The notes below the pieces were generated by a model that made no database searches, was not told where the DNA came from, and was given only the letters and a program-made list of their open reading frames with translations. A program made the position numbers and the translations under genes. This document shows, piece after piece, positions 48,601 to 62,398 of a stretch of DNA of 64,000 nt (position 1 is the first letter of the stretch; each line of letters begins with the position of its first letter). The stretch comes from Porites lutea (Eukaryota > Cnidaria > Anthozoa > Scleractinia > Poritidae): NCBI RefSeq assembly GCF_958299795.1, contig NC_133204.1, positions 26,770,183-26,834,182 on the forward strand. Reading direction: 5' to 3'.

Positions 48601-51600
48601 GTAGACATCTCCTTTTGCTCTTCTCGCCAACTATTTTTCTTCTGTCTGCTCGCGAGCTTTACGTGATTGTTTTTTTTTTCTCGTTTCTTGTTAGTGTTGT
48701 TTAAACTATCCTAAAAGACTAGCCAAAGGCACTGCAAATAACTCTGAACCAAACGAAGACAGGACAGCCCCTACAAAGATTGCCACACTCCCTAGTGTAG
48801 TTTCCTCTTTTCCACAAGGTCCATCCTTAGCATGGAATTGAAACTGTGATTCACATTATTAACGCCATGAGCTTTTTATAGAGGAAAACATTTCACCGCA
48901 GTTCTGTTGTCAAACTATTTCCACTGGTTGCAGACGTCAGGGTTGGCCACTCAGTCCAGTACAGAAGCAAGAAGACGGAACTCAACTATTTGATCTTACC
49001 TTTCGGCCGCTTGCTCTCGTCGTCTACGACCACACCACAGGGGAAAAACCGGTTCCCATCCGAACACCGAAGTAAAGTCCTGTCGGGCGGGTCTAGTACC
49101 TTGGCGGGGGACCACCTGGGAATAGCCCGTGTTGTAGACATCTCCTTTTGCTCTTCTCGCCAACTATTTTTCTTCTGTCTGCTCGCGAGCTTTACGTGAT
49201 TGTTTTTTTTTTCTCGTTTCTTGTTAGTGTTGTTTAAACTATCCTAAAAGACTAGCCAAAGGCACTGCAAATAACTCTGAACCAAACGAAGACAGGACAG
49301 CCCCTACAAAGATTGCCACACTCCCTAGTGTAGTTTCCTCTTTTCCACAAGGTCCATCCTTAGCATGGAATTGAAACTGTGATTCACATTATTAACGCCA
49401 TGAGCTTTTTATAGAGGAAAACATTTCACCGCAGTTCTGTTGTCAAACTATTTCCACTGGTTGCAGACGTCAGGGTTGGCCACTCAGTCCAGTACAGAAG
49501 CAAGAAGACGGAACTCAACTATTTGATCTTACCTTTCGGCCGCTTGCTCTCGTCGTCTACGACCACACCACAGGGGAAAAACCGGTTCCCATCCGAACAC
49601 CGAAGTAAAGTCCTGTCGGGCGGGTCTAGTACCTTGGCGGGGGACCACCTGGGAATAGCCCGTGTTGTAGACATCTCCTTTTGCTCTTCTCGCCAACTAT
49701 TTTTCTTCTGTCTGCTCGCGAGCTTTACGTGATTGTTTTTTTTTTCTCGTTTCTTGTTAGTGTTGTTTAAACTATCCTAAAAGACTAGCCAAAGGCACTG
49801 CAAATAACTCTGAACCAAACGAAGACAGGACAGCCCCTACAAAGATTGCCACACTCCCTAGTGTAGTTTCCTCTTTTCCACAAGGTCCATCCTTAGCATG
49901 GAATTGAAACTGTGATTCACATTATTAACGCCATGAGCTTTTTATAGAGGAAAACATTTCACCGCAGTTCTGTTGTCAAACTATTTCCACTGGTTGCAGA
50001 CGTCAGGGTTGGCCACTCAGTCCAGTACAGAAGCAAGAAGACGGAACTCAACTATTTGATCTTACCTTTCGGCCGCTTGCTCTCGTCGTCTACGACCACA
50101 CCACAGGGGAAAAACCGGTTCCCATCCGAACACCGAAGTAAAGTCCTGTCGGGCGGGTCTAGTACCTTGGCGGGGGACCACCTGGGAATAGCCCGTGTTG
50201 TAGACATCTCCTTTTGCTCTTCTCGCCAACTATTTTTCTTCTGTCTGCTCGCGAGCTTTACGTGATTGTTTTTTTTTTCTCGTTTCTTGTTAGTGTTGTT
50301 TAAACTATCCTAAAAGACTAGCCAAAGGCACTGCAAATAACTCTGAACCAAACGAAGACAGGACAGCCCCTACAAAGATTGCCACACTCCCTAGTGTAGT
50401 TTCCTCTTTTCCACAAGGTCCATCCTTAGCATGGAATTGAAACTGTGATTCACATTATTAACGCCATGAGCTTTTTATAGAGGAAAACATTTCACCGCAG
50501 TTCTGTTGTCAAACTATTTCCACTGGTTGCAGACGTCAGGGTTGGCCACTCAGTCCAGTACAGAAGCAAGAAGACGGAACTCAACTATTTGATCTTACCT
50601 TTCGGCCGCTTGCTCTCGTCGTCTACGACCACACCACAGGGGAAAAACCGGTTCCCATCCGAACACCGAAGTAAAGTCCTGTCGGGCGCGTCTAGTACCT
50701 TGGCGGGGGACCACCTGGGAATAGCCCGTGTTGTAGACATCTCCTTTTGCTCTTCTCGCCAACTATTTTTCTTCTGTCTGCTCGCGAGCTTTACGTGATT
50801 GTTTTTTTTTTCTCGTTTCTTGTTAGTGTTGTTTAAACTATCCTAAAAGACTAGCCAAAGGCACTGCAAATAACTCTGAACCAAACGAAGACAGGACAGC
50901 CCCTACAAAGATTGCCACACTCCCTAGTGTAGTTTCCTCTTTTCCACAAGGTCCATCCTTAGCATGGAATTGAAACTGTGATTCACATTATTAACGCCAT
51001 GAGCTTTTTATAGAGGAAAACATTTCACCGCAGTTCTGTTGTCAAACTATTTCCACTGGTTGCAGACGTCAGGGTTGGCCACTCAGTCCAGTACAGAAGC
51101 AAGAAGACGGAACTCAACTATTTGATCTTACCTTTCGGCCGCTTGCTCTCGTCGTCTACGACCACACCACAGGGGAAAAACCGGTTCCCATCCGAACACC
51201 GAAGTAAAGTCCTGTCGGGCGGGTCTAGTACCTTGGCGGGGGACCACCTGGGAATAGCCCGTGTTGTAGACATCTCCTTTTGCTCTTCTCGCCAACTATT
51301 TTTCTTCTGTCTGCTCGCGAGCTTTACGTGATTGTTTTTTTTTTCTCGTTTCTTGTTAGTGTTGTTTAAACTATCCTAAAAGACTAGCCAAAGGCACTGC
51401 AAATAACTCTGAACCAAACGAAGACAGGACAGCCCCTACAAAGATTGCCACACTCCCTAGTGTAGTTTCCTCTTTTCCACAAGGTCCATCCTTAGCATGG
51501 AATTGAAACTGTGATTCACATTATTAACGCCATGAGCTTTTTATAGAGGAAAACATTTCACCGCAGTTCTGTTGTCAAACTATTTCCACTGGTTGCAGAC

Positions 51601-54600
51601 GTCAGGGTTGGCCACTCAGTCCAGTACAGAAGCAAGAAGACGGAACTCAACTATTTGATCTTACCTTTCGGCCGCTTGCTCTCGTCGTCTACGACCACAC
51701 CACAGGGGAAAAACCGGTTCCCATCCGAACACCGAAGTAAAGTCCTGTCGGGCGGGTCTAGTACCTTGGCGGGGGACCACCTGGGAATAGCCCGTGTTGT
51801 AGACATCTCCTTTTGCTCTTCTCGCCAACTATTTTTCTTCTGTCTGCTCGCGAGCTTTACGTGATTGTTTTTTTTTTCTCGTTTCTTGTTAGTGTTGTTT
51901 AAACTATCCTAAAAGACTAGCCAAAGGCACTGCAAATAACTCTGAACCAAACGAAGACAGGACAGCCCCTACAAAGATTGCCACACTCCCTAGTGTAGTT
52001 TCCTCTTTTCCACAAGGTCCATCCTTAGCATGGAATTGAAACTGTGATTCACATTATTAACGCCATGAGCTTTTTATAGAGGAAAACATTTCACCGCAGT
52101 TCTGTTGTCAAACTATTTCCACTGGTTGCAGACGTCAGGGTTGGCCACTCAGTCCAGTACAGAAGCAAGAAGACGGAACTCAACTATTTGATCTTACCTT
52201 TCGGCCGCTTGCTCTCGTCGTCTACGACCACACCACAGGGGAAAAACCGGTTCCCATCCGAACACCGAAGTAAAGTCCTGTCGGGCGGGTCTAGTACCTT
52301 GGCGGGGGACCACCTGGGAATAGCCCGTGTTGTAGACATCTCCTTTTGCTCTTCTCGCCAACTATTTTTCTTCTGTCTGCTCGCGAGCTTTACGTGATTG
52401 TTTTTTTTTTCTCGTTTCTTGTTAGTGTTGTTTAAACTATCCTAAAAGACTAGCCAAAGGCACTGCAAATAACTCTGAACCAAACGAAGACAGGACAGCC
52501 CCTACAAAGATTGCCACACTCCCTAGTGTAGTTTCCTCTTTTCCACAAGGTCCATCCTTAGCATGGAATTGAAACTGTGATTCACATTATTAACGCCATG
52601 AGCTTTTTATAGAGGAAAACATTTCACCGCAGTTCTGTTGTCAAACTATTTCCACTGGTTGCAGACGTCAGGGTTGGCCACTCAGTCCAGTACAGAAGCA
52701 AGAAGACGGAACTCAACTATTTGATCTTACCTTTCGGCCGCTTGCTCTCGTCGTCTACGACCACACCACAGGGGAAAAACCGGTTCCCATCCGAACACCG
52801 AAGTAAAGTCCTGTCGGGCGGGTCTAGTACCTTGGCGGGGGACCACCTGGGAATAGCCCGTGTTGTAGACATCTCCTTTTGCTCTTCTCGCCAACTATTT
52901 TTCTTCTGTCTGCTCGCGAGCTTTACGTGATTGTTTTTTTTTTCTCGTTTCTTGTTAGTGTTGTTTAAACTATCCTAAAAGACTAGCCAAAGGCACTGCA
53001 AATAACTCTGAACCAAACGAAGACAGGACAGCCCCTACAAAGATTGCCACACTCCCTAGTGTAGTTTCCTCTTTTCCACAAGGTCCATCCTTAGCATGGA
53101 ATTGAAACTGTGATTCACATTATTAACGCCATGAGCTTTTTATAGAGGAAAACATTTCACCGCAGTTCTGTTGTCAAACTATTTCCACTGGTTGCAGACG
53201 TCAGGGTTGGCCACTCAGTCCAGTACAGAAGCAAGAAGACGGAACTCAACTATTTGATCTTACCTTTCGGCCGCTTGCTCTCGTCGTCTACGACCACACC
53301 ACAGGGGAAAAACCGGTTCCCATCCGAACACCGAAGTAAAGTCCTGTCGGGCGGGTCTAGTACCTTGGCGGGGGACCACCTGGGAATAGCCCGTGTTGTA
53401 GACATCTCCTTTTGCTCTTCTCGCCAACTATTTTTCTTCTGTCTGCTCGCGAGCTTTACGTGATTGTTTTTTTTTTCTCGTTTCTTGTTAGTGTTGTTTA
53501 AACTATCCTAAAAGACTAGCCAAAGGCACTGCAAATAACTCTGAACCAAACGAAGACAGGACAGCCCCTACAAAGATTGCCACACTCCCTAGTGTAGTTT
53601 CCTCTTTTCCACAAGGTCCATCCTTAGCATGGAATTGAAACTGTGATTCACATTATTAACGCCATGAGCTTTTTATAGAGGAAAACATTTCACCGCAGTT
53701 CTGTTGTCAAACTATTTCCACTGGTTGCAGACGTCAGGGTTGGCCACTCAGTCCAGTACAGAAGCAAGAAGACGGAACTCAACTATTTGATCTTACCTTT
53801 CGGCCGCTTGCTCTCGTCGTCTACGACCACACCACAGGGGAAAAACCGGTTCCCATCCGAACACCGAAGTAAAGTCCTGTCGGGCGGGTCTAGTACCTTG
53901 GCGGGGGACCACCTGGGAATAGCCCGTGTTGTAGACATCTCCTTTTGCTCTTCTCGCCAACTATTTTTCTTCTGTCTGCTCGCGAGCTTTACGTGATTGT
54001 TTTTTTTTTCTCGTTTCTTGTTAGTGTTGTTTAAACTATCCTAAAAGACTAGCCAAAGGCACTGCAAATAACTCTGAACCAAACGAAGACAGGACAGCCC
54101 CTACAAAGATTGCCACACTCCCTAGTGTAGTTTCCTCTTTTCCACAAGGTCCATCCTTAGCATGGAATTGAAACTGTGATTCACATTATTAACGCCATGA
54201 GCTTTTTATAGAGGAAAACATTTCACCGCAGTTCTGTTGTCAAACTATTTCCACTGGTTGCAGACGTCAGGGTTGGCCACTCAGTCCAGTACAGAAGCAA
54301 GAAGACGGAACTCAACTATTTGATCTTACCTTTCGGCCGCTTGCTCTCGTCGTCTACGACCACACCACAGGGGAAAAACCGGTTCCCATCCGAACACCGA
54401 AGTAAAGTCCTGTCGGGCGCGTCTAGTACCTTGGCGGGGGACCACCTGGGAATAGCCCGTGTTGTAGACATCTCCTTTTGCTCTTCTCGCCAACTATTTT
54501 TCTTCTGTCTGCTCGCGAGCTTTACGTGATTGTTTTTTTTTTCTCGTTTCTTGTTAGTGTTGTTTAAACTATCCTAAAAGACTAGCCAAAGGCACTGCAA

Positions 54601-57600
54601 ATAACTCTGAACCAAACGAAGACAGGACAGCCCCTACAAAGATTGCCACACTCCCTAGTGTAGTTTCCTCTTTTCCACAAGGTCCATCCTTAGCATGGAA
54701 TTGAAACTGTGATTCACATTATTAACGCCATGAGCTTTTTATAGAGGAAAACATTTCACCGCAGTTCTGTTGTCAAACTATTTCCACTGGTTGCAGACGT
54801 CAGGGTTGGCCACTCAGTCCAGTACAGAAGCAAGAAGACGGAACTCAACTATTTGATCTTACCTTTCGGCCGCTTGCTCTCGTCGTCTACGACCACACCA
54901 CAGGGGAAAAACCGGTTCCCATCCGAACACCGAAGTAAAGTCCTGTCGGGCGGGTCTAGTACCTTGGCGGGGGACCACCTGGGAATAGCCCGTGTTGTAG
55001 ACATCTCCTTTTGCTCTTCTCGCCAACTATTTTTCTTCTGTCTGCTCGCGAGCTTTACGTGATTGTTTTTTTTTTCTCGTTTCTTGTTAGTGTTGTTTAA
55101 ACTATCCTAAAAGACTAGCCAAAGGCACTGCAAATAACTCTGAACCAAACGAAGACAGGACAGCCCCTACAAAGATTGCCACACTCCCTAGTGTAGTTTC
55201 CTCTTTTCCACAAGGTCCATCCTTAGCATGGAATTGAAACTGTGATTCACATTATTAACGCCATGAGCTTTTTATAGAGGAAAACATTTCACCGCAGTTC
55301 TGTTGTCAAACTATTTCCACTGGTTGCAGACGTCAGGGTTGGCCACTCAGTCCAGTACAGAAGCAAGAAGACGGAACTCAACTATTTGATCTTACCTTTC
55401 GGCCGCTTGCTCTCGTCGTCTACGACCACACCACAGGGGAAAAACCGGTTCCCATCCGAACACCGAAGTAAAGTCCTGTCGGGCGGGTCTAGTACCTTGG
55501 CGGGGGACCACCTGGGAATAGCCCGTGTTGTAGACATCTCCTTTTGCTCTTCTCGCCAACTATTTTTCTTCTGTCTGCTCGCGAGCTTTACGTGATTGTT
55601 TTTTTTTTCTCGTTTCTTGTTAGTGTTGTTTAAACTATCCTAAAAGACTAGCCAAAGGCACTGCAAATAACTCTGAACCAAACGAAGACAGGACAGCCCC
55701 TACAAAGATTGCCACACTCCCTAGTGTAGTTTCCTCTTTTCCACAAGGTCCATCCTTAGCATGGAATTGAAACTGTGATTCACATTATTAACGCCATGAG
55801 CTTTTTATAGAGGAAAACATTTCACCGCAGTTCTGTTGTCAAACTATTTCCACTGGTTGCAGACGTCAGGGTTGGCCACTCAGTCCAGTACAGAAGCAAG
55901 AAGACGGAACTCAACTATTTGATCTTACCTTTCGGCCGCTTGCTCTCGTCGTCTACGACCACACCACAGGGGAAAAACCGGTTCCCATCCGAACACCGAA
56001 GTAAAGTCCTGTCGGGCGGGTCTAGTACCTTGGCGGGGGACCACCTGGGAATAGCCCGTGTTGTAGACATCTCCTTTTGCTCTTCTCGCCAACTATTTTT
56101 CTTCTGTCTGCTCGCGAGCTTTACGTGATTGTTTTTTTTTTCTCGTTTCTTGTTAGTGTTGTTTAAACTATCCTAAAAGACTAGCCAAAGGCACTGCAAA
56201 TAACTCTGAACCAAACGAAGACAGGACAGCCCCTACAAAGATTGCCACACTCCCTAGTGTAGTTTCCTCTTTTCCACAAGGTCCATCCTTAGCATGGAAT
56301 TGAAACTGTGATTCACATTATTAACGCCATGAGCTTTTTATAGAGGAAAACATTTCACCGCAGTTCTGTTGTCAAACTATTTCCACTGGTTGCAGACGTC
56401 AGGGTTGGCCACTCAGTCCAGTACAGAAGCAAGAAGACGGAACTCAACTATTTGATCTTACCTTTCGGCCGCTTGCTCTCGTCGTCTACGACCACACCAC
56501 AGGGGAAAAACCGGTTCCCATCCGAACACCGAAGTAAAGTCCTGTCGGGCGGGTCTAGTACCTTGGCGGGGGACCACCTGGGAATAGCCCGTGTTGTAGA
56601 CATCTCCTTTTGCTCTTCTCGCCAACTATTTTTCTTCTGTCTGCTCGCGAGCTTTACGTGATTGTTTTTTTTTTCTCGTTTCTTGTTAGTGTTGTTTAAA
56701 CTATCCTAAAAGACTAGCCAAAGGCACTGCAAATAACTCTGAACCAAACGAAGACAGGACAGCCCCTACAAAGATTGCCACACTCCCTAGTGTAGTTTCC
56801 TCTTTTCCACAAGGTCCATCCTTAGCATGGAATTGAAACTGTGATTCACATTATTAACGCCATGAGCTTTTTATAGAGGAAAACATTTCACCGCAGTTCT
56901 GTTGTCAAACTATTTCCACTGGTTGCAGACGTCAGGGTTGGCCACTCAGTCCAGTACAGAAGCAAGAAGACGGAACTCAACTATTTGATCTTACCTTTCG
57001 GCCGCTTGCTCTCGTCGTCTACGACCACACCACAGGGGAAAAACCGGTTCCCATCCGAACACCGAAGTAAAGTCCTGTCGGGCGGGTCTAGTACCTTGGC
57101 GGGGGACCACCTGGGAATAGCCCGTGTTGTAGACATCTCCTTTTGCTCTTCTCGCCAACTATTTTTCTTCTGTCTGCTCGCGAGCTTTACGTGATTGTTT
57201 TTTTTTTCTCGTTTCTTGTTAGTGTTGTTTAAACTATCCTAAAAGACTAGCCAAAGGCACTGCAAATAACTCTGAACCAAACGAAGACAGGACAGCCCCT
57301 ACAAAGATTGCCACACTCCCTAGTGTAGTTTCCTCTTTTCCACAAGGTCCATCCTTAGCATGGAATTGAAACTGTGATTCACATTATTAACGCCATGAGC
57401 TTTTTATAGAGGAAAACATTTCACCGCAGTTCTGTTGTCAAACTATTTCCACTGGTTGCAGACGTCAGGGTTGGCCACTCAGTCCAGTACAGAAGCAAGA
57501 AGACGGAACTCAACTATTTGATCTTACCTTTCGGCCGCTTGCTCTCGTCGTCTACGACCACACCACAGGGGAAAAACCGGTTCCCATCCGAACACCGAAG

Positions 57601-60333
57601 TAAAGTCCTGTCGGGCGGGTCTAGTACCTTGGCGGGGGACCACCTGGGAATAGCCCGTGTTGTAGACATCTCCTTTTGCTCTTCTCGCCAACTATTTTTC
57701 TTCTGTCTGCTCGCGAGCTTTACGTGATTGTTTTTTTTTTCTCGTTTCTTGTTAGTGTTGTTTAAACTATCCTAAAAGACTAGCCAAAGGCACTGCAAAT
57801 AACTCTGAACCAAACGAAGACAGGACAGCCCCTACAAAGATTGCCACACTCCCTAGTGTAGTTTCCTCTTTTCCACAAGGTCCATCCTTAGCATGGAATT
57901 GAAACTGTGATTCACATTATTAACGCCATGAGCTTTTTATAGAGGAAAACATTTCACCGCAGTTCTGTTGTCAAACTATTTCCACTGGTTGCAGACGTCA
58001 GGGTTGGCCACTCAGTCCAGTACAGAAGCAAGAAGACGGAACTCAACTATTTGATCTTACCTTTCGGCCGCTTGCTCTCGTCGTCTACGACCACACCACA
58101 GGGGAAAAACCGGTTCCCATCCGAACACCGAAGTAAAGTCCTGTCGGGCGGGTCTAGTACCTTGGCGGGGGACCACCTGGGAATAGCCCGTGTTGTAGAC
58201 ATCTCCTTTTGCTCTTCTCGCCAACTATTTTTCTTCTGTCTGCTCGCGAGCTTTACGTGATTGTTTTTTTTTTCTCGTTTCTTGTTAGTGTTGTTTAAAC
58301 TATCCTAAAAGACTAGCCAAAGGCACTGCAAATAACTCTGAACCAAACGAAGACAGGACAGCCCCTACAAAGATTGCCACACTCCCTAGTGTAGTTTCCT
58401 CTTTTCCACAAGGTCCATCCTTAGCATGGAATTGAAACTGTGATTCACATTATTAACGCCATGAGCTTTTTATAGAGGAAAACATTTCACCGCAGTTCTG
58501 TTGTCAAACTATTTCCACTGGTTGCAGACGTCAGGGTTGGCCACTCAGTCCAGTACAGAAGCAAGAAGACGGAACTCAACTATTTGATCTTACCTTTCGG
58601 CCGCTTGCTCTCGTCGTCTACGACCACACCACAGGGGAAAAACCGGTTCCCATCCGAACACCGAAGTAAAGTCCTGTCGGGCGGGTCTAGTACCTTGGCG
58701 GGGGACCACCTGGGAATAGCCCGTGTTGTAGACATCTCCTTTTGCTCTTCTCGCCAACTATTTTTCTTCTGTCTGCTCGCGAGCTTTACGTGATTGTTTT
58801 TTTTTTCTCGTTTCTTGTTAGTGTTGTTTAAACTATCCTAAAAGACTAGCCAAAGGCACTGCAAATAACTCTGAACCAAACGAAGACAGGACAGCCCCTA
58901 CAAAGATTGCCACACTCCCTAGTGTAGTTTCCTCTTTTCCACAAGGTCCATCCTTAGCATGGAATTGAAACTGTGATTCACATTATTAACGCCATGAGCT
59001 TTTTATAGAGGAAAACATTTCACCGCAGTTCTGTTGTCAAACTATTTCCACTGGTTGCAGACGTCAGGGTTGGCCACTCAGTCCAGTACAGAAGCAAGAA
59101 GACGGAACTCAACTATTTGATCTTACCTTTCGGCCGCTTGCTCTCGTCGTCTACGACCACACCACAGGGGAAAAACCGGTTCCCATCCGAACACCGAAGT
59201 AAAGTCCTGTCGGGCGGGTCTAGTACCTTGGCGGGGGACCACCTGGGAATAGCCCGTGTTGTAGACATCTCCTTTTGCTCTTCTCGCCAACTATTTTTCT
59301 TCTGTCTGCTCGCGAGCTTTACGTGATTGTTTTTTTTTTCTCGTTTCTTGTTAGTGTTGTTTAAACTATCCTAAAAGACTAGCCAAAGGCACTGCAAATA
59401 ACTCTGAACCAAACGAAGACAGGACAGCCCCTACAAAGATTGCCACACTCCCTAGTGTAGTTTCCTCTTTTCCACAAGGTCCATCCTTAGCATGGAATTG
59501 AAACTGTGATTCACATTATTAACGCCATGAGCTTTTTATAGAGGAAAACATTTCACCGCAGTTCTGTTGTCAAACTATTTCCACTGGTTGCAGACGTCAG
59601 GGTTGGCCACTCAGTCCAGTACAGAAGCAAGAAGACGGAACTCAACTATTTGATCTTACCTTTCGGCCGCTTGCTCTCGTCGTCTACGACCACACCACAG
59701 GGGAAAAACCGGTTCCCATCCGAACACCGAAGTAAAGTCCTGTCGGGCGGGTCTAGTACCTTGGCGGGGGACCACCTGGGAATAGCCCGTGTTGTAGACA
59801 TCTCCTTTTGCTCTTCTCGCCAACTATTTTTCTTCTGTCTGCTCGCGAGCTTTACGTGATTGTTTTTTTTTTCTCGTTTCTTGTTAGTGTTGTTTAAACT
59901 ATCCTAAAAGACTAGCCAAAGGCACTGCAAATAACTCTGAACCAAACGAAGACAGGACAGCCCCTACAAAGATTGCCACACTCCCTAGTGTAGTTTCCTC
60001 TTTTCCACAAGGTCCATCCTTAGCATGGAATTGAAACTGTGATTCACATTATTAACGCCATGAGCTTTTTATAGAGGAAAACATTTCACCGCAGTTCTGT
60101 TGTCAAACTATTTCCACTGGTTGCAGACGTCAGGGTTGGCCACTCAGTCCAGTACAGAAGCAAGAAGACGGAACTCAACTATTTGATCTTACCTTTCGGC
60201 CGCTTGCTCTCGTCGTCTACGACCACACCACAGGGGAAAAACCGGTTCCCATCCGAACACCGAAGTAAAGTCCTGTCGGGCGGGTCTAGTACCTTGGCGG
60301 GGGACCACCTGGGAATAGCCCGTGTTGTAGACA
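42626..60333 (+). rRNA. 34 tandem 5S rRNA genes, right array
   Basis: Each gene is 119 nt. Starts: 42626, 43159, 43692, 44225, 44758, 45291, 45824, 46357, 46890, 47423, 47956, 48489, 49022, 49555, 50088, 50621, 51154, 51687, 52220, 52753, 53286, 53819, 54352, 54885, 55418, 55951, 56484, 57017, 57550, 58083, 58616, 59149, 59682, 60215. Same strand and terminator layout as the left array. The gene at 42626 is the one directly downstream of the Polinton. Confidence 0.93.
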
Positions 60334-60603
60334 TCTCCTTTTGCTCTTCTCGCCAACTATTTTTCTTCTGTCTGCTCGCGAGCTTTACGTGATTGTTTTT
60401 TTTTTCTCGTTTCTTGTTAGTGTTGTTTAAACTATCCTAAAAGACTAGCCAAAGGCACTGCAAATAACTCTGAACCAAACGAAGACAGGACAGCCCCTAC
60501 AAAGATTGCCACACTCCCTAGTGTAGTTTCCTCTTTTCCACAAGGTCCATCCTTAGCATGGAATTGAAACTGTGATTCACATTATTAACGCCACGAGCTT
60601 CCC

Positions 60604-60634
60604 TCCTAAAAGTTTAGCCAAAGACACTGCAAAT
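60604..60634 (+). repeat. Decayed terminal fragment of a 5S unit
   Basis: TCCTAAAAGTTTAGCCAAAG and the bases after it match the post-gene spacer of the repeat with a few substitutions. They are joined directly to the pre-gene spacer, so the last unit has lost its 5S gene and decayed. Confidence 0.75.
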
Positions 60635-61493
60635 GGTAGCCGGTGCTTTTATAATTAGGTTTTTACGTTGCATTAAAAAGGTATGGTTCTTTTTACTTCC
60701 CTATTGTCTTTTATTCAATCTTTTCCTTTTGTGCGTTATTACGCCCCTGTGTGCTCTCTTGGAATTATGGGACATCTTTTAACACATTGTGCGCGGATGC
60801 AGTATATCCCGCCAGAACATGTATATTTTTAAGTCTCCAGCGAGGAAAAAATGGAAACGAGAAACTTCCGCAGCCTTTTCTTGTTACGTCGAAAGGTGGA
60901 ATTTTGATATTTTTTGAACGCTGGAGACTTCACAGTTTACAAAGCTGGGCTTAGAGTTTAGGCACACACCGTTAACGGCGGTCTCTCTGTTTAAGCTCCA
61001 AGCTCAGTTCTTTGAGCAAGTAGCGCCCATTTAAGCCCTTCTGGACTTCATGATGTCCCAGACACTTTGCAAACGATGGCAACAACGATTTCCATGTGAT
61101 ACTTCAATCGACTTTCAGATTCTAGCGCCGTTTTACTACAGTTCTTTGCGATAGCTCTTCGGTTTCAAACGCAAACGATTCGAACAGGGACGTTACTACG
61201 CAGACTCCAGGCTTTGAACCCAGTTCTACGCGATTTTAGGCCGGAAACGGAAGTGCAACCACTGTTAAAAGGGCCAACAAAAATATACAACTTGCTTTGC
61301 GGACTTTGAGACATTGCTCCAACACGAGTTGAATAGCGCTATTTCGCGTTTTATCACCCACGAGTCAAAGCTGTCTTCCAGCAAATCAGGTTGTTGCATC
61401 TGTATATGTTGTGCGTTTTAACAGCTCAAGGCAAACTTGTTTCACATCAAAGTGACACATGGCCCGTGGATTGCGTGACTCCCGCGTAACTTT
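60635..61493. other. Host DNA, no gene seen
   Basis: Unique sequence beyond the array. Short open frames lack any recognisable domain or codon bias. Confidence 0.5.
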
Positions 61494-61720
61494 GGGGGCC
61501 GAGCATTTGACTTTTGAGGGAGGGCGGATATGGGTGATTTGGGTTGGAAAGAATATTTTCCCCAAACTTCTTGGTGATAGAATTTTTTTCCCTGACCTAC
61601 AAAGCGACTGTATTGCAGGTATTATCTTGCAAATATATTTTCTTCCCTCGAAATCAGTTTGAAGGATATTTTCTTCTGAAATCAACCATACCCCCCCTCA
61701 AAAGTCGAATGCTCGGCCCC
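61494..61720. mobile_element. MITE-like element 1 (inverted repeats)
   Basis: GGGGCCGAGCATTTGACTTT at the left is matched by the reverse complement of AAAGTCGAATGCTCGGCCCC at 61701-61720. The arms extend about 45 bp with mismatches. About 227 bp long and non-coding. A clear target duplication was not resolved. Confidence 0.65.
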
Positions 61721-61995
61721 TTCTCAAATTAGAAGTCAGTAGTCACGCAACTTCGAGCAATCTCATTTGTTGCAAGAATGGTTTGAACGTAGGTGGTGGG
61801 TGGTGAAACGCGTATAACTTTCCAATTCGTTTTGCAGCAATGTTGCAAAACAGGTTGCACGTATTTGTTGTCCATTTTTACCGAAGCTTTATGTTTATAT
61901 TTCCGAGAAACTGCTGTAAAATTTTGCGGTCTGTGGATTTGCAAACTGGGTATAAAAGGGGATTGAATATAAAACACGGACTATGTATAAAGGCA
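61721..61995. other. Host DNA between MITE-like elements
   Basis: No gene recognised. It has short TTGCAACA-type and GCAATGTTGC-like inverted stretches that could be remnants of a related inverted-repeat element. Confidence 0.4.
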
Positions 61996-62138
61996 ATATT
62001 ACACGAGACGATTCGCAACGACGATGTTTGGCGCAACACAGCGTTGCAACATTATTTGGGATGGTTACAACATTGTTCCAACATTGCAACGCTGCGTTGC
62101 GCTAAAAATTGTCGTTGCGAATCATCCTGTGTATCATG
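61996..62138. mobile_element. MITE-like element 2 (long hairpin)
   Basis: About 60-bp imperfect inverted arms: GATTCGCAACGACGATGTTT near 62010 pairs with the reverse complement of ATTGTCGTTGCGAATCATCC near 62110. Inner arms GCGTTGCAACATT and ACATTGCAACGC also pair. About 140 bp, non-coding. Confidence 0.65.
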
Positions 62139-62212
62139 ACCTTAAAATGTAAATTATCGGGACCTGCGGAACAGTATTTAAAGTGCGAGGGCCGATGACC
62201 CACCTCTTTCAA

Positions 62213-62398
62213 TAAGGGCCTGTTTACATGAAGGTAGAGGACCCCAGGTTGGTGGGGTAACCCACGTAGGTGGGGTAACCCGCCTTTCCATATAATCTCT
62301 CATTTTAATTTGATCACGTTTACATGATAGGTGGGGTGAGCCGCAACATGTTACCTCACCTATTTGAAGTCCCCCACCTCCATGTAAACAGTCCCTTA
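62213..62398. mobile_element. MITE-like element 3 (GGGCCTGTTTACATG ends)
   Basis: The left end TAAGGGCCTGTTTACATG matches the reverse complement of CATGTAAACAGTCCCTTA at 62381-62398. The interior is rich in repeated GTGGGGTAACCC. About 186 bp, non-coding. Confidence 0.7.

Larger units (their letters stand above)
42459..60600 (+). repeat. 5S rDNA tandem array, right part
   Basis: Continuation of the left array with 533-bp units. Most units here read GATTCACATT in the spacer where the left array mostly reads GATTCAGATT or GATTGAGATT, so the two halves have been homogenised partly separately. Copies near 47956, 50621 and 54352 share GGGCGCGTC within the gene (5 and 7 units apart). The unit at 45291 carries the ACCACCGGAG variant also seen at 3097 and 3629. 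The last unit breaks off at GCCACGAGCTT. Confidence 0.95.

Noticed and set aside
61386-61685. Host gene of 99 codons on the minus strand
   Set aside because: It spans most of a MITE-like inverted-repeat element and shows no recognisable protein feature.
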